Source of the DNA: Phyllobacterium sophorae
Lineage (GTDB): Bacteria; Pseudomonadota; Alphaproteobacteria; Rhizobiales; Rhizobiaceae
Assembly (NCBI RefSeq): GCF_003010965.1
Contig: NZ_PGGM01000007.1
Location: forward strand, 211,894-275,893
Direction: 5' to 3'
Length of the DNA: 64,000 bases
In this document: piece after piece, positions 40,546 to 49,049 of the stretch
How the letters are laid out: every line of letters starts with the position of its first letter
Numbering within the stretch: the stretch's first letter is position 1
The notes under the pieces: generated by a model
The model's input: only the letters and a program-made list of their open reading frames with translations
Database searches by the model: none
Told to the model about the DNA's origin: nothing
Program-made: the position numbers and the translations under genes

Positions 40546-41543
40546 GCGAAACGCAACCTCTGACCGATATTGGTAGCCTTGGCCTTTTCCAGCATGGCAT
40601 GGCCAAGCGCAATATCGCTCAGCGAAAGGCCGCGGTGCCAAAAAAGGATGGTCTCGACGTCATTCTCGCGTCCGGTCTTTTGCCCCGCAACGATCTGGCC
40701 GAGTTCGGCGTGCAGGGTTTGCTCGGATAGCTTGCCGGCCTCGACATGTGCACGAAGCGAGCCGAACTTGCCGCTCTTGCACTGGCCCCAGTCATCGACC
40801 ACCAGCTTGTCCATGATGTCGGTCAGCGACAATTCCACTGCGCTCATCGTTCCGTAAGGCACGACAAACGCTCCGGGCTTGATCCATTCTGTCTTCAGCA
40901 TCGGCTGCGGCTCTGGCAGGCGCGAAGCCTCGACGACGATATCAGCCCCCTCGACACAGGAGCGCCAATTATCGGTGACCACGATCTCCTTGCCCAGATC
41001 GTTCGACAGCTTTTCCGCAAAAGCATCGCGACTTTCAGGACGGCGCGAATGCACGCGAATCTCATCGAAATCGTAGAGATGATCGAGCAGCCGCACATTC
41101 CAGTAGGCCGTGCCGCGCGCGCCGATATGACCCAGAATTTTCGAGCTCTTGCGCGCCAGATATTTCGCACCAAGCGCGGTAATCGCGCCTGTTCGCATGT
41201 CGGTGATAACGGTCGCGTCAAGAATGGCACGGGGAGCGCCGGTGCGCGGGTCAAACAGGTTGAGTACACCGAATTCCGACGGATAGTTCAGTTTGTAGTT
41301 GTCGACGAAATCGCCGACGACTTTCACGCCTGCCAAATTCAGAGGTGCAACATATCCACGCAACACATTGAAATGCCCGTGAAAAGATGCATCCGGCTCA
41401 AGATGAACCCGAGGTTCGATCACCGTCTCGCCATTGCCCTGCGCCGCAAGCGAGATTTCAATCGCGGCCAGAATTTCTGCATCGGTCAGCGCAAGGGCGT
41501 CGATATCCAGGGCATTCAGATAATCAATGTAAATGGGTTGCAT
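40542..41543 (-). CDS. Ornithine cyclodeaminase/mu-crystallin family protein
   Basis: A 333-residue NAD(P)-dependent protein of the OCD/mu-crystallin family, which includes ornithine and alanine dehydrogenase-like enzymes and imine reductases. The substrate-binding segment VGDFVDNYKLNYPSEFGVLNLFDPRTGAP is near 75-105, AILDATVITDMRTGAITALGA follows, and the nucleotide motif is GHIGARGTAYWN near 138-149. True ornithine cyclodeamination cannot be assumed. ATG 41543 is preferred over TTG 41561. It is linked by a 4-base overlap to the HAL-like gene. Confidence 0.88.
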   Translation of the reverse strand: MQPIYIDYLNALDIDALALTDAEILAAIEISLAAQGNGETVIEPRVHLEPDASFHGHFNVLRGYVAPLNLAGVKVVGDFVDNYKLNYPSEFGVLNLFDPRTGAPRAILDATVITDMRTGAITALGAKYLARKSSKILGHIGARGTAYWNVRLLDHLYDFDEIRVHSRRPESRDAFAEKLSNDLGKEIVVTDNWRSCVEGADIVVEASRLPEPQPMLKTEWIKPGAFVVPYGTMSAVELSLTDIMDKLVVDDWGQCKSGKFGSLRAHVEAGKLSEQTLHAELGQIVAGQKTGRENDVETILFWHRGLSLSDIALGHAMLEKAKATNIGQRLRFA

Positions 41544-41557
41544 GCTGTTCTTTCTGC

Positions 41558-42883
41558 TCAAGCGCCGCGCGCGGGTATTCGGGTTCCGAGATTTTCGCGC
41601 AGTGTGCGCCCTTCGTATTCTTCGCGAAAGAGACCGCGGCGGCGCAGTTCAGGAATGACCAGGATTATGAAATCCTCTAGCCCTGCCGGAAAAAGCGCCC
41701 CCATGATATTAAAGCCATCGGCCGCCTTGGCGTAGAAGCGCTCTTCGAGTTCGTCGGCAATCTGCGCCGGGGTTCCGATCAGCTGCCAGTGTCCGCGTGC
41801 TCCAGCGAAATGCCTGGCCAATTGCCGGATCGACAGGTTCTCGCGCCGCCCCATATCGATAATCAATTGTTGCCGGCTTTGGATACCATCAGTCTGCGGC
41901 ATCTCCGGCAAAGGTCCTTCCAGCGGATACTGCGACAGATCCTTGACACTGAGATAGCTGGCAAGCAGCGCAACACCGACCTCGTCGGGTATGAGTTCCT
42001 GCAAGGCATCATATTTTGCCCGCGCCTCGCTCTCGGTGCGCCCGACAATGGGTGATACACCGGGCAGGATTTTGAGATCATCAGGCTCGCGGTCGAAGGA
42101 AGGCATGCGCGCCTTGAGATCAGCGTAGTATTCCTGCCCCTCCTCAAGTGTCTGTGCCGCGGTGAAAACGACATCGGCAGTACGCGCCGCGAGATTTTTT
42201 CCAGCATCCGATGCGCCGGCCTGCACCATCACCGGGCGCCCCTGCTGTGAGCGTGGACTGTCGAGAAGCCCTGCGGCAGTGAAATGTGTGCCTCGATGGT
42301 CAACCGGGTGAAGCTTGCCGGGATCGACGTAGACATTCCCGTCGACCACATAAGCGCCCGCATCGACACTGTCCCAAACCGCGGTTGCTGCTGCCGCAAA
42401 TTCCTCCGCGCGCTCATAGCGTTGTGCATGCGGTCGCAGGCCGCTCGAGACAAAATTTTCCGCCTCGAGTTCGCTCGCTGACGTCACCAGATTCCAGCCT
42501 GCACGCCCGCCGCTCAACTGATCGATTGAGGCGAATGTTCGCGCCAGCCCATAAGGGTCGTTATAGGTTGTGGAGGCGGTAGCGACCAATCCGATATGCG
42601 AAGTGTTGACCGCAAGTGCCGCCAGAAGGCTGAGCGGTTCAAAACCCGTCGAGCGCGCGGCCTGGCTGGCAATGTTGACATTGCGCTCGCGGATTGCCGC
42701 AGCGTCCTCGACAAAAATCATGTCTAACTTGGCAGCCTCCGCCATCTGCGCCAGCCCAATGAAATGATCGATATCGACGCCAGCTTCGGCAACGGCGTCC
42801 GGATGACGCCAGGCTCCGATATGGTGCCCGCCGGCCATCAGAAACGCACCGAGTTTCATCTGTCGAGAGTTCGCTCGGCTCAT
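41558..42883 (-). CDS. LLM-class flavin-dependent monooxygenase (NtaA/SnaA/DszA family), copy 1
   Basis: A 441-residue bacterial-luciferase-like TIM-barrel monooxygenase. The opening LGAFLMAGGHHIGAWRHPDA and the LDMIFVEDAA, ALAVNTSHIGLVATASTTYNDPYGLARTFASIDQLSGGRAGWNLVTS segments are typical of the NtaA/SnaA/DszA group, which oxidises chelators, antibiotic precursors or sulphones with FMNH2 supplied by a separate reductase. No reductase gene is nearby. Its start overlaps the second monooxygenase by 4 bases, so both are probably made together. Confidence 0.9.
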   Translation of the reverse strand: MSRANSRQMKLGAFLMAGGHHIGAWRHPDAVAEAGVDIDHFIGLAQMAEAAKLDMIFVEDAAAIRERNVNIASQAARSTGFEPLSLLAALAVNTSHIGLVATASTTYNDPYGLARTFASIDQLSGGRAGWNLVTSASELEAENFVSSGLRPHAQRYERAEEFAAAATAVWDSVDAGAYVVDGNVYVDPGKLHPVDHRGTHFTAAGLLDSPRSQQGRPVMVQAGASDAGKNLAARTADVVFTAAQTLEEGQEYYADLKARMPSFDREPDDLKILPGVSPIVGRTESEARAKYDALQELIPDEVGVALLASYLSVKDLSQYPLEGPLPEMPQTDGIQSRQQLIIDMGRRENLSIRQLARHFAGARGHWQLIGTPAQIADELEERFYAKAADGFNIMGALFPAGLEDFIILVIPELRRRGLFREEYEGRTLRENLGTRIPARGA

Positions 42884-43962
42884 CGCGACGCTCCCGCTGA
42901 ACGGCTCGCCGGATGCGGCGGCCTCCGAAGACCAAGGTGCTCGCGCAACGTGCTTCCCATATAAGCATTGCGAAACATACCACGCTTGCTGAGCTCCGGA
43001 ATAACGCCGTCGATAAACGCATGGGTACTTTCCGTAACAAGCGGTGGCAGGATCATGAACCCGTCAATCCCGAACGTCTCAGACCAGTCCTGCAGTCGAT
43101 CCGCTGTTCCAATGGGCGAGCCAAAGACTTCAAGCCCGGCGGGCTTTTCCCCAGCGGCGGGCAACGCATCGAGCCTGTCACGGATTTCCCGTGCCTCGCC
43201 CGCGGTCCCTGCGATATACGGAACCACGTTTGCGAGGATTCTGACATCGGATCGCATGCGCGCATGTCTCCCCAGTCGCTGCGTTATGTCCGCCACGAGT
43301 GCCCTCGCCTCATCCGGCGATCGCGCGCCGATAAAAATCAATTCCGCCGACCGCGCTGCGATATCCAGCGTATCCCCGGTTAGCAGTTGCGAGATGAGCG
43401 GTTTGCCCTGCGGCGAACGATTGACGTTGAGCGGACCGCGCACTTTGAAATGCGCACCCGCGTGATTAAGTACGTGCATCTTCCCAGGTACGAAAAATCG
43501 CCCCGACGCCTTGTCATATACGAAGGCGTCATCTTCCCAGCTGTCCCAGAGCCCGCTGACAACGTCGATATATTCCTCTTCGCGCGCGACTGTTTCCGGC
43601 GAGATCACCAGATTCCAGCCTGCTCTGCCTTTGCTGATCGTATCAAGCGAAGCAAAGCGACGAGCGAGATTGTACGGCTCGTGCTGGCTGGTTGCAGCAG
43701 TCGCGATAAGGCCGATTTTGCGCGCGACGGTGGCAAGCGCCGCGACCAGAGTCGTCGGTTCGAAAGGCACTGCCTGCGGAGACAGATCATCGATTGGCCG
43801 TCGGCCCAGCCGGTCCGCAAAAAAGGCGAAATCGAGCGCTCCGTCCTCGGCTTTCTTGACCTGCGCCGCCAGGTGCTTGAAGTCCATCGTATCCGGTGAC
43901 CCGTTCTCTCGCCATGCGGCGGGATGATGGCCGAACGGCGTGATGGAAATGCCGATGTGCAT
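42880..43962 (-). CDS. LLM-class flavin-dependent monooxygenase, copy 2
   Basis: A 360-residue luciferase-like monooxygenase related to its neighbour but shorter. It shares the core LARRFASLDTISKGRAGWNLVISPE with LARTFASIDQLSGGRAGWNLVTS in copy 1, and has MHIGISITPFGHHPAAWRENG at the start. The tandem pair may act on successive or related substrates. It begins where the DUF427 gene ends (one-base overlap at 43962) and overlaps copy 1 by 4 bases. Confidence 0.9.
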   Translation of the reverse strand: MHIGISITPFGHHPAAWRENGSPDTMDFKHLAAQVKKAEDGALDFAFFADRLGRRPIDDLSPQAVPFEPTTLVAALATVARKIGLIATAATSQHEPYNLARRFASLDTISKGRAGWNLVISPETVAREEEYIDVVSGLWDSWEDDAFVYDKASGRFFVPGKMHVLNHAGAHFKVRGPLNVNRSPQGKPLISQLLTGDTLDIAARSAELIFIGARSPDEARALVADITQRLGRHARMRSDVRILANVVPYIAGTAGEAREIRDRLDALPAAGEKPAGLEVFGSPIGTADRLQDWSETFGIDGFMILPPLVTESTHAFIDGVIPELSKRGMFRNAYMGSTLREHLGLRRPPHPASRSAGASR

Positions 43963-44711
43963 TATGCCTCGCCATTGCTGATACGGATTTCATTGATTTT
44001 CTCGTTATAGAACGAGATCAGCCCCTTGATCTCGGCGCTTTCCGGAAAGGGCTCGGAATAGTACCAGACGATGTTCTCATGGCGTTGGCCGCCGAGTTCG
44101 AAATGATAGTAGGCTGCCGGACCCTTGTAGGGACAGTATGTCGTGTAATCGCTTGGTACGAGCGTCCCCGCAACCAGATCATCGACTGGAAAATAATAAC
44201 GGGCAATCATTCCGGTTTCGAACAGGAAGATCGCCCGCCTGGTACGCGCTACCGGCTTTCCGTCGACGACAACCTCGACAAGACGTGAACTCGGTATGGT
44301 ATCTATGCGATGATAGGCACTGCGCGGGTGCCCGAAGATTTCGTGATCCTCCTCGAACCAGCGCACAGAGCGCCAATCGACTGTCACATAGTCGGCTAGT
44401 TCCGGAAGTCCAAGCTTCGCTCCGTCATAGCTCCATGCCTTGTCGGGCAACGATACGCCCCGCGACTGCAGCGACCAAAATGCCTTCGTACCGAACAGTG
44501 GCGCCGGTTCGGTTTTTTCCGTGGCTGTCAGTGTGCCGCCAACAAAATCAGTCTTCGGCAAGTAATACGTTGGGCGCACGCCATTTTCGTAGATGACTAC
44601 GGCTTCAGTCGAGTCGGCGATGAATTGATCCCCGAGCTTCAGGCGAACACGCCGGCTGGTCGGTTCAATCAAAACAGCAGGTATTTCCGAGGAACGATAG
44701 GCGACAGACAT
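43962..44711 (-). CDS. Tandem DUF427-domain protein
   Basis: A 249-residue protein with two DUF427 units: one at about 20-120 (IADSTEAVVIYENGVRPTYYLPKTDF) and one at about 135-245 with the hallmark TTYCPYKGPAAYYHFELGG and IVWYYSEPFPES. DUF427 proteins have a beta-rich fold and no established activity. ATG 44711 has GGAGGA upstream; the frame extends to 44759 without one. It lies between the ABC transporter ATPase and the two monooxygenases in one dense minus-strand run. Confidence 0.88.
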   Translation of the reverse strand: MSVAYRSSEIPAVLIEPTSRRVRLKLGDQFIADSTEAVVIYENGVRPTYYLPKTDFVGGTLTATEKTEPAPLFGTKAFWSLQSRGVSLPDKAWSYDGAKLGLPELADYVTVDWRSVRWFEEDHEIFGHPRSAYHRIDTIPSSRLVEVVVDGKPVARTRRAIFLFETGMIARYYFPVDDLVAGTLVPSDYTTYCPYKGPAAYYHFELGGQRHENIVWYYSEPFPESAEIKGLISFYNEKINEIRISNGEA

Positions 44712-44739
44712 TTCTTGACTCCTCCAAAGTGAGCATAAA

Positions 44740-45672
44740 TCAAACTGAGAAGATGGCATCCCGCGTCAGTTGCCCCTTTATGGCGCCCCTCTCGTCCACT
44801 ACGGCGAGAACGTCACTGTTGGCGGCAACCATCAACGCCAGTGCATCGCGCAAACTACTCGTCGGAGCAACTTTGCTGGCGCCTTCGCGCGGCGTACTGC
44901 CGCTCATCGCATCATTCACGGTAAAGAGGCTGAGCCGTTTGATCGCGCGATCGATGCCGACGAAATTTTCGACAAACGCGTCGGCAGGATGCGACAGCAC
45001 CGTATCAGGCGTATCATATTGGACGATCTTCCCGTTTTTCATGATAGCGATGCGATCACCAAGCCGAATGGCTTCGTCCAGATCGTGGGTGACAAGCACA
45101 ACGGTTTTGCGGACACGCTGCAGGATCTGGCGAAACTCGTCCTGCAGTCGTGTCCGCGCAATCGGATCGATAGCGCCGAAAGGCTCATCCATAAGCAGCA
45201 CCGGCGGATCCGCTGCCAACGCGCGCGCGACGCCGATGCGCTGGCGCTGGCCGCCTGAAAGCTGCCGCGGATACCGTGTGAGCATTTCCCGCGGATCGAG
45301 CGCGACAAGATGCAAGAGCTCTTCCGTTCGGCTTTTGATTTTCGCCTCCGCCCAGCCCAACAGTTTGGGAACGGCGGCAATGTTCTGGGCAATGGTCATG
45401 TGCGGAAACAACCCGACCTGCTGGATCACATAGCCGATATGGCGGCGCAGGTTCACCGGATCAACCTTGGTGACGTCTTCACCATTGACGACGATCTTGC
45501 CGTCAGTAGGGTCGATCAGTCGGTTAATCATCCGCATCGTGGTGGTCTTGCCGCAGCCGGACGGGCCGATCAGCGCAGTGGTCGTACCCTCGGGCACCAC
45601 CAGCGACAGATCATCAACTGAGGCAACGCCGCCCTCTACGTAACGTTTGGTGACATGTTCCATCGTGATCAT
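44740..45672 (-). CDS. Betaine/osmoprotectant-type ABC transporter ATPase with CBS domain
   Basis: The 310-residue ATPase of a quaternary-amine importer (OpuBA/ProV/OsmV type). Motifs: Walker A GPSGCGKTTT near 36-45, Q-loop VIQQVGLFPH, signature LSGGQRQR, and Walker B VLLMDEPFGAIDP. A CBS region follows from about 245, as in transporters gated by ionic strength. The open frame extends to 46065, but that part is out-of-frame permease sequence; ATG 45672 overlaps the permease stop by 4 bases and gives the family length. Confidence 0.93.
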   Translation of the reverse strand: MITMEHVTKRYVEGGVASVDDLSLVVPEGTTTALIGPSGCGKTTTMRMINRLIDPTDGKIVVNGEDVTKVDPVNLRRHIGYVIQQVGLFPHMTIAQNIAAVPKLLGWAEAKIKSRTEELLHLVALDPREMLTRYPRQLSGGQRQRIGVARALAADPPVLLMDEPFGAIDPIARTRLQDEFRQILQRVRKTVVLVTHDLDEAIRLGDRIAIMKNGKIVQYDTPDTVLSHPADAFVENFVGIDRAIKRLSLFTVNDAMSGSTPREGASKVAPTSSLRDALALMVAANSDVLAVVDERGAIKGQLTRDAIFSV

Positions 45673-46310
45673 GCGGTCGATCTTTCTGCAAAAAAGAACT
45701 TTTCGGCAAGGCCGAGAATGAATTCGGTCCCTAGCGCCAACAAGGCAATCGGAATGGCGCCAACGAGCAAGCGGGACATATCCATCATGCTGATGCCCAC
45801 GGCAATGAAATCGCCAAGCCCGCCACCGCCGATGAATGGTGCCAGCGTCGCACCGGCCAGCACTTGCACAGCTGCGGTACGCGCTCCAGCAAACATCGCC
45901 GGCGCCGCCAGCGGGATACGGATCTTGCGCAGGACCTGGCCACGGCTCATGCCCATCCCAATCGCGGCTTCCACCGCGTCGGGATCGACATCCCGCAGGC
46001 CGACGAACGCATTGAGCAGGATCGGCGGCAGAGCGAGAATGGTCAGCGCAACGATGGATGGCCACAGCCCGATGCCGAGCAGCGGCATCATGATTGCGAG
46101 GATCGCGAGACTTGGTATCGTGCGCAAGGCGTTGATCGTGTTGATTACCGCAAAAGCAAGACCCCCGCGATTGATAATCAGGATCGCCAGCGGCAGCCCA
46201 ATAGCCAGCGCAAAGGCCAGTGAAACGCCCGACATCACCAGATGCCGGGCGAGTGCCTGATAAAACTCCGGCTGGTGGTTGATAATCCAGACGAATGCAG
46301 TGCTCAACAT
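45669..46310 (-). CDS. Betaine-type ABC transporter permease, copy 1
   Basis: A 213-residue inner-membrane permease of the OpuBB/ProW family with about five to six hydrophobic helices. The EAA-like loop VEAAIGMGMSRGQVLRKIRIPLAAPAMFAGAR near 115-145 is where the ATPase docks. The next gene in the direction of transcription is the ATPase (4-base overlap) and the gene before it is the second permease (4 bases away), so a heteromeric membrane pair is likely. Confidence 0.92.
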   Translation of the reverse strand: MLSTAFVWIINHQPEFYQALARHLVMSGVSLAFALAIGLPLAILIINRGGLAFAVINTINALRTIPSLAILAIMMPLLGIGLWPSIVALTILALPPILLNAFVGLRDVDPDAVEAAIGMGMSRGQVLRKIRIPLAAPAMFAGARTAAVQVLAGATLAPFIGGGGLGDFIAVGISMMDMSRLLVGAIPIALLALGTEFILGLAEKFFFAERSTA

Positions 46311-46314
46311 TTCG

Positions 46315-46932
46315 TCACCGCCCCCGGACCAGTAGTTTTTCGGCCTGGCTTAGAAGCACATCGAAGAACGTCGCCATGAGTGCCGTTAGAATTCCGCCGA
46401 CCAGGATTTTCTCCGTGTAGCTCTGGTCGATCCCCATGAGTATGATCGTGCCCAATCCGCCCCCATCGATGAAAGCTGCAACAGTGGCGATGCCGATGAC
46501 GGTGACGAGCGCGATGCGAATGCCCGAGACAATGAGCGGCAGTGCCAGGGGCAGCTCGATACGGAGCAGTCGTTGCCAGCCACTGTAGCCCATGCCGTCG
46601 GCCGCATCGAGCACATCCGCCGGAACACCGCGCAGGCCGGTCACGACATTGCGCAACAGGATCAGCAGACAGTAGGAGGATAGCCCGACAAGCGCCGGTT
46701 TTGTCCCAAGGCCAAGCCACGGAATCAGCAGCGCGAACAGCGCAAGGCTCGGTATGACAAAGATGATGCCGGTGATCGTCAGTACGACGGCGTAGACCTT
46801 TGGCCGGCGTGCGCAGATGATCCCGAGTATCAGCGCAATTATCAGCCCGATCAGCACCGATGATACCGAAAGGACCAGATGCTGCCAGGTCGCGGTGAGA
46901 ATTTCCGGAATGTTTTTTGGAGCCCAGTTCAA
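46315..46932 (-). CDS. Betaine-type ABC transporter permease, copy 2
   Basis: A 205-residue permease of the same OpuB family as its neighbour, starting LTATWQHLVLSVSSVLIGLIIA and holding the docking loop LDAADGMGYSGWQRLLRIELPLALPLIVSGIR near 108-140. Two different permeases with one ATPase and one binding protein match the OsmVWXY/OpuC-type layout. It lies 114 bases downstream of the binding-protein gene, with a hairpin between them. Confidence 0.92.
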   Translation of the reverse strand: MNWAPKNIPEILTATWQHLVLSVSSVLIGLIIALILGIICARRPKVYAVVLTITGIIFVIPSLALFALLIPWLGLGTKPALVGLSSYCLLILLRNVVTGLRGVPADVLDAADGMGYSGWQRLLRIELPLALPLIVSGIRIALVTVIGIATVAAFIDGGGLGTIILMGIDQSYTEKILVGGILTALMATFFDVLLSQAEKLLVRGR

Positions 46933-46973
46933 GAGTGCCGCCCTGCCTGCATGGTCAAATCAGCAACGAAACA

Positions 46974-46995
46974 GCGGAGATGAGACCATCTCCGC
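46974..46995 (-). other. Intergenic hairpin between binding-protein and permease genes
   Basis: A perfect 9-bp stem (GCGGAGATG / CATCTCCGC, arms 46974-46982 and 46987-46995) with an AGAC loop lies just after the substrate-binding-protein gene on the transcribed strand. There is no T-run. Such hairpins commonly shield the binding-protein mRNA from 3' decay so that it is made in excess over the permeases. Confidence 0.55.
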
Positions 46996-47046
46996 CGCTC
47001 CGCGTTCAAATCATTGGCGAAACCGGCTAGCTCCGCCGCAATCCGA

Positions 47047-47928
47047 TCAAATGCCCTTTTCCTTCAGGAACTCTTCGGCAACTTCCTTCGGTTCCTTCTT
47101 GTCCCGCTCCACGGCGGCATTGAGCGCGCGCATGTTTTCATTGTTGAGAAGCGGGCTGATCTTGTTGAGGACTTCCGCAATCTTCGGGTTCTTGGCCAGA
47201 GCATCCTGGCGAACAACCGGGACGAGGTAGTAAGGCGGGAACAGATGCTTGTCATCGTCAAGCACGACCAGGTTGCTGTCGGCAATCTGCCAATCGGTAC
47301 TAAATCCGTAGGACACATCGATGTCCTTGCTCGTTAGTGCGCTGTAGCGGATGCCGAGCTTGGCGAAGATGCGGAAATCCTTGAACTCGATACCATAAGT
47401 TTTCTTCAAGCCCGGCAGCCCGTCCTTGCGCTCGCCAAAGCCGCCTTCCGCACCGAACGAAAGTTCCTTCGACGCTGGACCAAGATCCGTCAGGGTCTTC
47501 AGCTTGTATTTTTCGGCTGTTTCCGGAAGCGTGATAATCGCATAGCCATTGTTGATCTGTGTCGGCTCGAGCAGCGTCAGTTGCAGGTTCTTCTCGTAGT
47601 AATCCTTGACGTCCTTGTAGATTTTCTCTGCCGAGCCCGACAAATCGCCCTTGACGACAGCGGCAAGTGCCGTCCCCGTATACTCCGGGTAAAGATCGAT
47701 TTCGCCATTGGTCAGCGCAGAATGGGCAATCAGCGTCGCACCGAGATTAAGCCGGCGCTCAACCGTAATTCCGGCCTTCTCAAGCGCCTGAGCGTAAATT
47801 TCGGCGACTACAAACTGCTCGGTAAAGTTTTTGCTGCCAATCTTCACCGTCTGGGCGAAGCCGGTCGTTGCCGCCGTCAAAGCCACCAACACGCCCAGCC
47901 CGATTGAGGCGACACTTTTCAAGATCAC
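47047..47928 (-). CDS. Betaine-type ABC transporter substrate-binding protein
   Basis: A 293-residue periplasmic binding protein of the OpuBC/OsmX/ProX-like family, with a signal peptide at about 1-25 (ending GFAQ) and the characteristic VKIGSKNFTEQFVVAEIYAQALEKAG opening. Later segments GEIDLYPEYTGTALA and DVSYGFSTDWQI are typical of the quaternary-amine-binding fold. Related proteins bind betaine, choline, carnitine or, in EgtU-type transporters, ergothioneine; sequence alone does not decide. The start is GTG at 47928 with an AGGGA site. Confidence 0.92.
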   Translation of the reverse strand: MILKSVASIGLGVLVALTAATTGFAQTVKIGSKNFTEQFVVAEIYAQALEKAGITVERRLNLGATLIAHSALTNGEIDLYPEYTGTALAAVVKGDLSGSAEKIYKDVKDYYEKNLQLTLLEPTQINNGYAIITLPETAEKYKLKTLTDLGPASKELSFGAEGGFGERKDGLPGLKKTYGIEFKDFRIFAKLGIRYSALTSKDIDVSYGFSTDWQIADSNLVVLDDDKHLFPPYYLVPVVRQDALAKNPKIAEVLNKISPLLNNENMRALNAAVERDKKEPKEVAEEFLKEKGI

Positions 47929-47948
47929 GATTTTCCCTGCAAGCTACT

Positions 47949-47970
47949 GTAGGATTTAATTCGATCCTAC
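47949..47970. promoter_or_regulatory. Candidate operator upstream of the betaine-type transporter
   Basis: A perfect 7-bp inverted repeat GTAGGAT-N8-ATCCTAC begins 21 bases upstream of the binding-protein start, inside a 174-base gap in an otherwise dense run. The size and symmetry fit a dimeric regulator, though an mRNA hairpin near the ribosome site would look the same. Confidence 0.5.
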
Positions 47971-48076
47971 TGGTTTCGTTGTCGAATTCGCATGCTAGCA
48001 ATCTCAGATGGCAAGTTCGCAGATGAATATTCCAATGTTTCCCGTCGAAGTAGAAATTATTTACTAGCGAATTGCA

Positions 48077-48095
48077 ACTGACGACACCTGTCAGT
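48077..48095. other. Short inverted repeat after the guanidine-modifying enzyme gene
   Basis: ACTGAC-N7-GTCAGT lies 8-26 bases past the stop of the gene at 48103. It may form a weak hairpin; no T-run follows, so termination is doubtful. Confidence 0.3.
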
Positions 48096-48102
48096 CGTAA
48101 CT

Positions 48103-49038
48103 TCAATCAGGTGAGCGCAAGAGCGCCTGCGCCATGCAATGAATGCCGCCGCCGGTCTTGGAGATCTCGCTCATATCAACCGCCGCTACCTCGAACCCCC
48201 TCGCCCTCAACTTTTCAATCAAAGTCTTGCTCGACGTCGGCGCGATGATCCGGTCGTTGCCAAGCGACATGAAATTGCAGCCAAGATTCATAGTATCCTG
48301 GAATGGCACATCGATGATTTCGTGACCTTTTCCTTTCAGCCAGTCAACGATAGCGGGCTCCGTGCAAGCGAGACAGACCGCAGTCAGTTTCGGCGCGATC
48401 GGCACCACCATCAAATCGATATGGACATAATATTCGTCGATGAAGGCAAGCCGCGTTTCCCAGCCTTCCTTGCGGAACCATTCCTCTATCTGACGGGCGC
48501 CCTCCTCCTGTGTGCGCGCGCCGCCGCAACCGATCAACACGCAGCCCTCCTCGATGACGTTGAAATCGCCGCCCTCGAATGTTCCGGCGGTGACCATGTC
48601 ATAAATCGGGATGCCCAGTCGCTCGTAAGTACGGATGGCTGCATAGTTCTCGCCGCGCCGCCACCAGTTGGCCATGGCGGTGATGATCGCGCCATAGGGC
48701 GTCATTATGCTGGAATCGCGCGAATAGACCTGCATCGGCAATTCGGGTTCCGGATCGTGCCAATGAATCTTGACGCCGAAATGCTCATACGCAGCAACAA
48801 GTTCCTTGTGCTGTGCCTGCGCAGCCTGAATGTTGCATGGCGCCTCGCGCAGGTGCTTGCGAGACAGGGAGCTCGTCGCCAAATGCCTGAGGAAGGCGGG
48901 CGAACCAAGAAGCACATCGGTCAGTGGATCGGTTTCATTACGGAAACCCCAGCCATTGAGAGGCTTGGTGCCGCCATTCGGATTGCGCCGCTTCAGCGTG
49001 AACGCATCGGCCGCGAAGCCCTTTTCGTGACGTGTCAT
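48103..49038 (-). CDS. Guanidine-modifying enzyme (dimethylarginine dimethylaminohydrolase/arginine deiminase-like)
   Basis: A 311-residue enzyme of the amidinotransferase/dimethylargininase superfamily, which hydrolyses or transfers guanidino groups. The catalytic set is visible: the FEGGDFN acidic residues (Glu155, Asp158), the histidine in YYVHIDLM (His206, Asp208) and the nucleophile Cys301 in GGGIHCM. Products for this family include citrulline from (methyl)arginine or agmatine-type substrates; which applies here is unknown. ATG 49038 has a GAGGAGA site; ATG 49053, overlapping the M20 stop by 4 bases, is the alternative. Confidence 0.88.
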   Translation of the reverse strand: MTRHEKGFAADAFTLKRRNPNGGTKPLNGWGFRNETDPLTDVLLGSPAFLRHLATSSLSRKHLREAPCNIQAAQAQHKELVAAYEHFGVKIHWHDPEPELPMQVYSRDSSIMTPYGAIITAMANWWRRGENYAAIRTYERLGIPIYDMVTAGTFEGGDFNVIEEGCVLIGCGGARTQEEGARQIEEWFRKEGWETRLAFIDEYYVHIDLMVVPIAPKLTAVCLACTEPAIVDWLKGKGHEIIDVPFQDTMNLGCNFMSLGNDRIIAPTSSKTLIEKLRARGFEVAAVDMSEISKTGGGIHCMAQALLRSPD

Positions 49039-49049
49039 GGACTGTCTCC

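Noticed and set aside
45673..46065. N-terminal extension of the betaine-type ATPase
   Set aside because: The extension is the permease gene in another frame; ATG 45672 with a 4-base overlap gives the normal ATPase length.
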